Shown: positions 12,001 to 24,100 of the stretch, in pieces
Layout: every line of letters starts with the position of its first letter
Position numbering within the stretch: position 1 is the first letter of the stretch
DNA from: Vanilla planifolia
Taxonomy: Eukaryota; Streptophyta; Magnoliopsida; Asparagales; Orchidaceae
Assembly: GCA_023846275.1 (NCBI GenBank)
Contig: CM043872.1
Coordinates: forward strand, 27,146,670 to 27,210,669
Direction: 5' to 3'
Length of the DNA: 64,000 nt
Position numbers and translations under genes: made by a program
Notes under the pieces: generated by a model
Databases searched by the model: none
What the model saw: only the letters and a program-made list of their open reading frames with translations
Told to the model about the DNA's origin: nothing

Positions 12001-15000
12001 TAGAATAATTTGGTCAGGGCGTGCAGTGCATAGAAATTTTCATGATTACATAGAAATTTTGAGTATAAGTAAAGAAATGTAAAAAATAGTGATTTATGGG
12101 AAAAATAAAGAAGTTATTAGTTGTCCAGGCAAGAAAGAAGGGAGCAATCAATAAAGAAATGTTTGAAGAAATGATTAAATGGGGTGAACTCCTGAAAAGT
12201 TCAACTCAACATTTGGGTTGTGGTTTAAGTGCTATTGCATAAATGTTCTTATTGAGATTCGGTTGGATCGTACTTCTGAGATCTTTCGGAAAATGCATCC
12301 TCTGCATCTTTTGGGATTCATTGATCCATTAGTGTTAGAAGATTGGCTAAAGAAGATTGGAAAGAATTTGAGGGAAATGGCTTGCCTGGTTTATTGATAG
12401 GTAGATTTAATAGTGCTGGTTACCATTGGTGGAGTAGCCAAAGGAGAATTCAGCTGTTACAGGGAGAATAACAGCCGGACAATATTTCAAAACATTATAA
12501 AATTAACAGTAATAACTAAAGCCATGTAGGACTGATCTGCTGGGACTTTTGAAGCTCATTGAAAGCCATAAGTGATATTTACCAATAAACATGTCTACTG
12601 TTATAAAACATTTTGAAGACCTTATCATCGCATCCAATGGCCTCCAAATTATTATCATTGCACTGTTTTGCTTATAGCATAGCCCTCTATCAACAATATC
12701 ACCTGCCACAGCCCAAAGCTAAAAATTTCCTCATAGAAAAGCTATAGATTTCTTGGAAGGTTGCGTTTGGTCATCAAATCATTTACATTTATCAGCATTC
12801 CATTGGAAAGCACTGCAATTATGGATAGATATTTCAATCAATATCTTTTGTCTGACATCCAATTGAGGTTTATTGGCAGATATCATGCTCCTTGAACAGT
12901 GTCAACTGTCATTAGCCTACAACTTCCTTGTAGAAAATGATGAATCTCTTCGAAGGTTTCTTTTGTTTATTAACTCATCTTGATGTGTCAGCTGGCCATT
13001 GGAAGAGCATCGCTGGCCAGCATAGATGGTTGGGGTTTACAGAGCATGTAGTTTAATTTTCCATTCTTGTTTGTTTATAAGCAACTGAACTCTTGACCAG
13101 TTTACTAATGCAATGAAGTCTAAAATCAACAGAACACCTTTATATGGATGATCTACTATTTGGCCCCATGCAACTTGTAACATGTTCATGGGTCACCACA
13201 ATAATTTGTTGATCGATTAATCTAAATGATGTTTGTTGGAAGAAAATACTTAAAAAATAACAATAGAGATTTAAGATAGAGAGGAGATGAGCAAGATGGA
13301 GATTCTGAAATTTAAATTTTTCATTAAAATATTTTGCCAAATGACATGATACAACTGTATATCTAATTTTGAACTAATTTTTACTATAATCAATCTAATA
13401 TTGGCTGTGAACCATAACTAATTTTAATTATAATTAACTTAACATAAACTCATGACTCATAACTAATTTTGATCATAATTAACTTAATAGAAAAATATGA
13501 CTCATAATCAACTTTGACTACAACTCACTTGATTCTAAATGTTTCATTTATGCCAACTAAATTTGACTATTTCTCAATTAAGTTCATTTCTAACAAAATA
13601 TCATAATCAACATAATAGAAACATATGACTCATAATCAACTTTGACTACAACTCACTTGATTCTCTAAATGTTTCATTTATGCGGACTAATTTTGACTAT
13701 TTCTCAATTAAGTTCATTTCTAACAATTTTGATGTTATGTGCATTTTCAACTTGCATGTAAAGTCTAAGTTTGGTTGCTGACTTGTTATGTTTATCTAAC
13801 TCTTCTACACTTTCTGTTCGTTACTGCTTCCAGCTGGTTACTTTGGGATGATTGTTGGCTATGATAACTTTTTTACATCACTTCCCCTATGCCATAAATA
13901 CAGGGTTGTTTTTAGGAAACAGACTTAATTGTTGTTAACTGGTCTCATTCTTTGGATTTTCAGAATTTCATGCATAAAATTCCTCATAAGTTTACCTTCG
14001 ATCTACAGGGACATGATTCTTACTATCCCATGTCTGAAAAATATTATTTTTCTTCTTTTGTTTGTGCATGTCTTCTTAATGGCAGGTTACTTTGCAACAT
14101 AACGAGGGGTGTAAGAAACTCCTGAAATTGATGGGCGTGACTGTGGTTGAGGTGAGAACAGGTTCTTGTGGTGCTTAATTTGTTAATAATTTTTTTCTTA
14201 TTTTAATGGATATTTACACTGAAAGTGAAGTTTTCCGAGAAATGTTTATAGGTTTTTGTCCATAACTAAGCACGAATAATTGTAGGCATACTTTAGTGCA
14301 TAAGCTGAATGCCATAAACTAATCATGTCATCCTTGGAATTTTGTATTCTAACTTGTCATGCCTTGTTTTTTCTTTGATGTGCTTGTCTTTATGAATGTC
14401 CTTGCTCTACAGATTGTAATGTGGGAGATGAAGGCCGTTCCAATTTTGAATTTAAAGAATAATTGAGAAAGGAAGTCATATGGCTCACTCTTCTATATCA
14501 TATCATTTAAGAAACAGTTTCCTTATTTTAGTACCTCGAAAAACTCCTCTTTGATGTTCATGTTTGTGTATGTCATGTCTAATGTCCATGCTTTAGAGCT
14601 TGTAATGTTAGTAATGAAGTTAATTTCATTTTAAAGTGACTAATAATAAGTGAGAAAGGAAGTTAATGGTCAAACTCTTCTGTATCACTTCATGGAAGAT
14701 GTGGTTTCCTCACTTTTTGTGCCTCAAAATACTTCAAAGTTATGTTAAGCTCCTTCAAGCTATCATCAGACTATGTTTTAAGGTTATCATCAGACTAAGA
14801 ATAAGTGAGAAAGGAAGTTAATCGCCAAACTCTTCCGTATCACTTTATGGAAGATGCGGTTTCCTCATGTTTTGTACCTCCAAACACTTCAAAGTATGTC
14901 AATTCACTTGCTTGCTCCTTAAAACTATCATCAAGCCATGTTTCAAATCTCTTGGGGCATGTTTCAAAAACCTGGCAGCATCATTATTTCATATATGCTA

Positions 15001-15117
15001 AACGGGTTCCATGTTTCTGTACATTGCATGTTTGCCATCCTTTGGCTTCACAAGCAACAGAACTTACTATTTGAATAGTTTCTCATTCTACATGTGAGTT
15101 TGTGTGTTTATATATAA

Positions 15118-15160
<43 letters not shown>

Positions 15161-18100
15161 TCAAGAATAACAATAATTTGAAACGGCAAGAAATGACTAT
15201 AGTACCACATCATTTCTAATCAAGCCTCACTCAAGCAAGACTTCAGCTTGTCAACTAATTACTGTACACTTAGCCAAAAAATCCACTTAGATATGACGCA
15301 TAAACTTGTGGTTTGTTCAACCTTATAACATTGTCTATTTGTTTGAGTAATCTTGCTTTGCTACTCTGACTTATTTGTATACAAGAATTGAAACAATGTC
15401 CATAAACTGGGCCAAAGCTATTCTTTTGGTCTACTGTTCATTGTCAATGCAGAATTACTGTGAAAATGCCTCTTATTTATGGCTAATATTCTCTGTTCAG
15501 CGAAGCCATTTGTCTTATGAAATTGAACTTAGAGCTGCTAGACATGCATTTGAGTCAGCCGTGTGCTATACTTTTAATAAATTGCAACTAATATTAACAA
15601 TTGAGTCAGCCATTGCAACTCTGTTCAGTGAAGCCATTTGTCTTATGAAATTGAACTTAGAGCTCCTAGACATGCATTTGAGTCAGCCGTGTGCTATACT
15701 TTTAATAAATTGCAACTAATGTTAACAAGTAATACTTGTAGTTTAACTGTTCTGGTTTTTGAGATTGATAGTTACAAGCGCATGGCTACTTTTAACATAA
15801 GAAATTCCTGATCTCTTCTGTTTTGTAGGCTCCTAGTGAAGCAGAAGCTCAATGTGCAGCACTTTGCAAAAGTGGTGAGGTATGATATGATCTGCAGTTG
15901 TTGCTAATTTCAAACGATACCAGTACGAGTCGTGCATATATTTATACTTCTTAGGTTTATGCTGTGGCTTCGGAAGATATGGATTCACTAACTTTTGGAG
16001 CTCCAAGGTTCCTTCGCCATCTGATGGATAATGTCTCTGGAAAAGCCCCTATTGTAGAATTTGAAATATCAAAGGTATTTAGTTGGTTTTGGCTTAATTT
16101 ACATCATAGACTCATTTACTTTTTATGGTTGTTGTTCAGGTTTTAGGGGAGCTAGATCTCACTATGGCTCAATTTGTTGACTTATGCATTCTTTCTGGGT
16201 GTGATTACTGTGATGGTATAAAAGGTAAAGCAATCTCTTTTGTTGGAGCTTGTATGACATTTTTATGTTTCCATTACCGTATGTATTGCTGTATGTTATA
16301 TCTGTTCATTTATGAAAATCATAAATTTTATTTAGAAAAAGGGTTGCTTGGTATTTGTAAATTCTATCAGTATATTTTAAATTTAAAGCGTTCTACCTTG
16401 GTTTGGATATGTCTAGCTTGTTTGGCAAAATTTGTTGCAAACTTGCTTGGTTTTGTGTTGTTTTCTTCCTTGTTCCTTGTTTGACAATTGTAGTTAGAGA
16501 TGATATTGTTACCACTTACGTCTTCTCTTTTTGAAATCCGTAATTAGCAAAATCTATCATATTCCATCATTATATTGGAGACTTTTCTCCTTCTAATGTT
16601 TCAGATATATGCTGCTCTTCTTTTTTTTGTTCTTATCTTTGCAGAAGGTATATTAGGCATTTAGGCTGAAGTTCTGAAGAGTAGGAGAGAACAAGGTGTT
16701 AGCAAAACCTTATGTGACGCCCTGTAAATTTGTGGTCACGACTTTCATTCTTAACACATATTTATCATAAATTCGCCAAACAGTTTATCATTCCCATAGT
16801 GACGTGACTTGCTAATTTAACAGTAAAATACAAGGTCAGTTACCACTAGTTGACAATTTCTGTGGCTTGTTATGTACGTGCATCAAATTTCTATTAGCAC
16901 ATGAGCCAGTTGAATTTAGAAATTTGAAGTAATTTACTTTGATTACTCTTATTCTATTAGGGCTGTTATTGATACAGTTTTGAATCCCAAATTCAGCTCA
17001 AATTCAAGTCAAATGCCACTCAAGGACCAAATTTTGATTCACATTTATGCATCAATGTGCATTGTATGTTTTTATCAATTCATAATATTAAGTGTGTGCA
17101 TGCGCACGCGTGCGTGTAAGATTGATTTGAGCAAAGATAGTATCAAAATCGTCTCAAAATTGTTCTTGTTTTGAAGGTCAAATTCATTGATTGGCTTATT
17201 TTGCTTGATTTATTCTGATTTTTGAATGATTTTTAATTTCTGAGCTAATTTAATGACTTAAATTTTATTGTCAAGGTTTGGAGATATTGTTGCCCAATTC
17301 ACTAATATACATGCTAGTAATTTGAGTGAAATATTACATAATTTTTCATTAAACATGTGAAGCTTTCGTTGTGGTTGGGTGCATATTAGCATTAGTGGAT
17401 GGGTGGAGGTGGGTTTGAGTGATATAAGATGACATGTAGAAAACCAAAGTTTTCTATATTATGAAATAGAAAAATAAGAAAAATTTTAGTGATATGTAGA
17501 ATAAGAGAATAATAAAGTAAAAATAGAAACATATCTTGGAAGCTCTAATTAAGGGATGATTATAGAACATCTTTGCACATAGTAGGAAAAATATACATGG
17601 AAATCTCTTTAAATGACTTATTGAATTAAAAACAACTTTACACACAACATCAACAAATATATAATTGTTTTAGGTGTATAATTTATAAGACAAGAAAACA
17701 ATCATTTGGTAGACTTAAATTTGTAGTAGCATTATTACTCCTGTAACATATTCAAATCTTAGAACTAGTTCTCAAGTTTACGAAGAGTTGCATATTATAA
17801 ATCTATTTTGAGCTTGTTTAGGTCATCATAAAGATATTGCCTTCAACATCATATATCATTTGTTGGGATGGATGACACCTATTTGAGTCCACCATAATTT
17901 GTTAGATTTGAAAAAAATCTCCTTAAAGCTACGCTTTGTTCGAACCATGAATCGTCCTGACAATAATACTACTTCAACTATATGAGGGGGATAAATATCC
18001 TTTTTCAATAATAAATTGTTTTGGATTGTAGAGCATCCACAAAATACAAGAGTCATTGGTTAGCACAAGCTTTATGGGTTGTGGCACAATAGCGATTGAA

Positions 18101-21100
18101 GAATAATATGTTCGAGTTGAGTAATTGATTGTATGGGTAATAGGTTAATAATGGAAACATTCATGGGCTCCTTAAGAGTTTTAGGCTCAAGAGTAGCCCT
18201 TTTAGGTAGAAGTTTATGAGCTATATTATGTTGCATTAAGATGGGCCTTTATTAGTATAATTTTTATGGTTTTGGGCTTATAGACTTTAGTAGGTGGTTT
18301 AGGAGTTAGAGGTTCATAATTGGCTCTTAAACATATGATATTGAGTATGAAAAAAATACTTATTAACGTGGTGTTTAATTTTATGAGGTCAAAATCATCA
18401 TATTCATGGGTACAATAAATTAAGATTTCTCAAGTTTATAAAATGTGATTCTTTGATTTTTTTTTTCATTGGAAACATCACTTTTAATAGGTGCAATCAC
18501 TTATTGTTTATTTTTCTCCCAAATTGAGAGGAAGCTATGATCAAAAGCTCATGAGTTGAATGCAAATATTGGATTGCAATGAGAAATGGTTTGGTTTGCC
18601 AAATGGATCCTACAAAGATCTCATAGTTCCATCATTCTAAAACTATTTGGAATTAATTATAACCCTTTGCTTGTCAATGAGTTGTGGCTCTAGTTTGAAG
18701 TTTTTCTTGTTAGAAACTATGTCTTCAATTGTCTAAGGAAACTTTTCAAAGAGTTAATTTAAGTTTTAATGTGGGAGTGATCATGCCTTGAAGTGTGATT
18801 TAAGGTGATTTATATGAAATTAATTTCTAAGATAGATTGTTTACTAGCATTGTCTACCATGACAAAGCATTATACATTTGTAGGATTGATAGTCCCATTG
18901 ACAGATTTTTGGTATTAATGACAAATGGCATTCTCAAACTTGCATTTATTGTTTTATCAGGATTATTTTATGTTTTTTGCATCATATATTTTAATAACTT
19001 CATGCTTAGAGTGTAGATTAGGATGGTAGCATTCGTTTGGTTATGGATTTGTTGTATGGAGAAACCATAAGACCAAAGCATTAAGCATGCTTAATGGTTT
19101 TTTTGGGAACATTAAGACATACCATTAAGGTCAAGTAACCCAAAATTTTATTTTGAAAAGCGTAAGATAAACCTCCAAATTCAAAGGAGATTTGAAGACT
19201 TTTTTAGGAAAGAGCATCAGCAAACCTAAAGTTTTTTATTAGGGGCAACCTTAGGATAGGATTTCCACAACCAAGTATTCTTAAAGTTTATGTTGAGGGA
19301 AACCTCAAGACTATCAAGTCAAGTATGTCAAAATGTTAATATGAGAAAGCCCTTGAATATTATCATCAAGATAAAAAAAATTTGAAAGACTAATTTTGGG
19401 AAATTTTTAGGTACTATCATTGTGGTCAAGCATATCCATGTTATTTTATGCACAAGGAAATGACAATACCCAATTTGATGTTTTTATGGTATTTTGCCCA
19501 ATTTATATTTACATGGGATTTTCTTTAGTGGGTAATTTTATTGGATTCATCTCGATTTCTCTTGTGCTTATATTTGAGTTTGGTTAGGGATATGATTTGG
19601 GACAAATTTGTTCTGATAAGTTAGGGAGATGGTAAGGGCAATTTTGTCAGGTGAGATCTAATGGGGGTAGTTGATGATTTGCAAAAAGATAGCTAGGACA
19701 TTTTAAGATATTGGGAAAGCCAACTTTGGTATTTGGATTTAGAGGGTAATTAAGATAATTTTAAAGAGCTAATAGCCAATTTGGGTCATTTGGGAATTTT
19801 CTAATTTGGTTGTTCTTGACTTGTGTTAAAGTTCAGAAGATGTATTCTTCAACTTCTTAAAACCTATATTATAATCTTGGAAGTTTTGTAAATGTTTTTG
19901 TGTTATTCACTTCCTAAGAGAATTTTGGTCATTTTTACTATTAGTAATGTAATAATTAGGACTTTTAGACTTGACCAAGGTGGTGCCCAAAACTTGATAT
20001 GGTACCAAGAACAATTTTAGAAATATTTTCGTAGGTTATTTTGTACATATTTTGATGCTTAGAAGGTACTTATGGTAATTTTGAGCCAAAAAATTGGATT
20101 ACAATGTATTGCTAATTGATGTTGGGCCATGGTTAAATCGACTTGACATTGTTCAAAATCCAAATTGATATGGGTCGAAATCAAATCACACATAATGTAT
20201 TATATATATATATATATATATAATTTAATGGATTTATCAAACAATATTATATATTGTTACATTTGATACCAATCAATTTTTAAACTAATTTGTAATCAAG
20301 AACTTTATTGAAAAATTGTATATTGATAAAAATTTGGATTGTTTTTTGATCTAATAACTTGAATCAGTAGTTGATGAGAGATGCCCAGCTCAAATTGTGA
20401 TTGGATTAAATCTTTTCTATTCAAAGTTTGCATCGATTGAGATTTGATCACAAAATGAAGTTTATCTTATGTTAGAATTAGAGCGGTTTGAGATCGAATT
20501 GCTAACCTTGGCTCAAAATTGACTTGCTTGGATAATTGTTTGATCTTTTGATTTGTGACTCAATCTAGTTGCTCCAATATGAGTCTAATCTAAGCTAAAA
20601 TGTGGTCTGAATCACGAATTATTTTTGAGCCAAACTCTCACTTTACGTAAGAGTGATAGTTTCATGAGATTTCACCTAAACTCTAGGTTGAGTCTTATGA
20701 GAGGTGATTTTGTAGGATTTTACCCAATTTCTAGTGCTTTAGTCATACTCAGGGGTGGTAGTTTTATAATGTTATGTAAGTATGTTAGTTTCACATTCAC
20801 AAGTGGTAGTTTTATAGGATTTTGCTCGTCTAGTGTTTCATGGATTTATGGGTATTTTTGAAACCACGTTCTTAATAGTCATTCTAAGTTTTCCACGTAG
20901 TTTGCCAGATGTTAGTTTGGGGGCATTTGTCTCATTTCTTGATTTTGTGGTCGTAAGGGCTTCTAGTTGTTTGAGGTATGAAGGGTTTGTACTCAAGTGG
21001 TTTCTATGCGGGTTATATTTGTTGTAGTTTTGGGTTTATGATTATATGTCCAAACTTAACTTGTTTGTGGGTTCATGTGACATTTTTTTTTTATCCATCA

Positions 21101-24100
21101 TAAGCTTAAGATCTAACTTCTTAATTTTAAATCATTTAATATTATCTTTTTATTAATTTAATATTTCAAATTGATAAAAACTCTCTTATCTTTCATCCTT
21201 TTTCCTATATTTATATATTAATTTATATATATTTACAACTTATCACATTCTATGTAGTTATAACATATATGCAAATATCCATTGTGCATCTAATCATATA
21301 TATCATCTGTACATTCACGCAATGTCTACTGTACATCTATATAGTTATAGTATATATGATATAAAAAAGTAACTCACAAGTATAATTCTTAGTTATGATA
21401 TGAAATTTTTACAATATAACAATAAAATTTAATATTTTATTTATGTGCTCTTTCTTTCTTGTGTTGTGGCCTCAGAGCACCTAAAATGTTAGTGCTAACA
21501 AAAAAGATGAGCCATCATCACATGCTTAATAGGTTAAATCTAACACGATCATTATATGTAAAACAATAAAACATTTGAGTCACATCGCATGCAAGGTTTT
21601 TATCACATTACTTAAATAAGAAAAATAAGCGATAGAGGGCTTTATCATAATAACTAAACGACATAAAATTATATATTTCACAACCATGAAAGAAATGCGC
21701 AAACACATGCAATATCATTATTATTTCTTTTCGTGATGCGATCTTTATTTATCGACATCATTTCATCTTTACCAAGTGAGTTTTATGGTTCTACTCTTGC
21801 TTTTTTTTTCCCTAGATGGTTAGCTTGCTGTCTTACTTAAGTTTACTTACGAATACCTTATTTACTAGTTTTCATTTTGTCATGCACATAACTTTTTTTT
21901 ATCTTTTTGATTATTATTTATTTCACGTGGCTTATTTACCACTTGGGTTCTTTTCAACCCTTATTTCTATTTCACATAATTTCTTAGCCATTAGACATTT
22001 TCAATCTATTCATTTACTTGATTCATACGTCATTACATAATCTTTCATGTCATTTCAATTATCATTACTTGTATCAAGCACTCTATCCTACACATGTATA
22101 AATCTTGACATATAATCAAACCTTATTCAAGTAGTAATGTATTGATGTTAAACATGCTTAAATATAGTATCATCATCCTCGTGCACTTAGTAATCGTGCT
22201 AGATGTAACTCATGCATCACTTCATTCACTGCATCATTCATTTTTTAATGTACAACATACAATATTATACATATACTTTATATCAACAATACAACATATG
22301 CATAAACAATTATGTTATTTACTTAACAATTCAATATTCTATACAGCCTATGAAATTAGCAACTACACAATCTGATTATTTTTAGAATGAAAACAATATA
22401 TCATAGCACACACACATATCAACTATGTAATTTATCTAAAATTTTATATTTCAATCTATCTCACATACTTTACATTATGTAGCTTGCCTATTATAGCATA
22501 ATAGCAGTATATCGCACATGTATGAAGCAATTGTGTTGAATGTCTATCTCATTGTTTTGTACAATTTTTTTCTTTATTTGGTTTTTGTGCCCAATTATTG
22601 ATAATCATTGTTGACCACATCACCTTTTTAGATTCAACTTATTACTTACTGGCAAACCTTGTTACACTTAGGATTCATGGATTCCATGATCAATTGAGGA
22701 TTCAACAACATAATAAGCATAAATTCAAATCTAAGATTTAGAAACTTACTCATTTTCATTGTAGAAGTTGTTCCTCTGTTTTTCCCGTCAATTCCTCTCT
22801 CCACTTTTCCTTTCTCCATTTCTCTTTCTTTTTCTATTTTCTCTTTCTCTCTCTTGGGATCCTCTCTTCCTCTCTTGTGCCTTGCTCTTTCTCTCCCTCA
22901 CAATTCCTCTTTCTTCTCTATCCTCTTCCTCTCTTGCTATTGATGGCAATGACTTGATGAAAATCGGCAAGCAACGATGACGGGGCTAAGGCACAATTCT
23001 CATGAATTCTTGCCAGTCGAGAGCCTTTTCTATTGGATCAAACCTACAATGAGCGTCTTCTCACAATGGGGTGGTGAGGCAACGAGGGAAAACGTAGGTT
23101 TTTGTGGCCGACCTGAGTGCATGAGAGGGAAAGGGAGAGAAAATTGAATGTTGGATCAGGATTGGGATTTAAGTTTTAGGCTATTATATATATATATATT
23201 ATTCAAATAATTTATTTTTTATTTCATCCTTAATTTCGATAATTTGTAATAATTTCAAATGAATTTCAATCAAAACGAAACAAACGTTGTTAAACTTGTC
23301 TTAATGAGTTATATCTCAGTGCTTTCAAATTGATCCCATTACATTTTAATTATTTTATAATTTTGAGAATATTATAGTGTATGCTCTTATTTCAATTCTA
23401 TTGATATGATTTTGAATTTACTAAATTTGATCAAATTAATTCCTTTTTTGACTTTATCAAGTTTGAGCCATGAAATGTTGCACTTTTGGTGTTGATATTG
23501 TGAAAGCTAAATTAATTTCTGTGTTGATAGAGTTGCACATAGTCCCCTGATGAGTACTCTTTCCAATTGGGTAGATCATGCCTTGCAATGCTGAGACCTA
23601 TGACAATGCAGAACTCTTATAGCCTTTTGGCATCCCTAGGCAAGTTCTTGCTCCAACATAGAGGATGTAGTCTTGTGAAGACGAAGTCAATATTGCAGAA
23701 ATTTGTCAGTCTTTTGGCATCCACTGGCGAGTGATTGCTCCAACCGTTTAGATCTACCCATGTGAATAACGAAGTAAATGATATGGGGAAAATTCAATAG
23801 CTTTTGGCATCTGCTGGTGAGCACTTCAACCAGGTAGATGTAGCTGTGTGAAGGTGATATCAATTTTCATTGGTGGAGGCATGACACAGAAGTGTGACAA
23901 CACCTTACTGGCTCAGAGGCATATTTTTTAAAGAAAAAAATTGTGGCCATGGGCCATTTGCTCTGCAAGGAGAGCAGGGGCGAGCTGATTGGTCTGGCCC
24001 ATGCTCCAGCCTCTTTTTTCTGTATGGGAACAAACTGCAGAATAAAGGGTCTGTCTTGTACATAACTACGGATCACTTCCTCACCAGCTAGTTTCTTGTG

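Larger units (their letters stand above)
7129..14085 (+). other. FEN1 intron 7 (about 7 kb), packed with fragments
   Basis: This intron separates the exon ending IVK from the one beginning VTLQH. It holds a LINE-type RNase H relic (about 7987-8790), a TA/TG microsatellite (10358-10426), a chloroplast psbD fragment (11636-11774), a piece of a gypsy element with primer-binding site and gag (about 11790-12475), and a local duplication (13494-13735). The rest is AT-rich sequence with no recognisable content. Confidence 0.75.

Noticed and set aside
15375-15719. 114-codon open frame upstream of FEN1 exon 9
   Set aside because: It is produced by the tandem duplication lying in frame; the two halves repeat the same residues and match no family.
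22768-22980. Overlapping Leu/Ser-rich and Arg/Glu-rich frames on opposite strands
   Set aside because: Both follow from a CT-rich low-complexity tract.
23894-24091. 65-codon frame before FEN1 exon 12
   Set aside because: No domain and no continuity with FEN1 phase; lies in intron sequence next to a tandem array.
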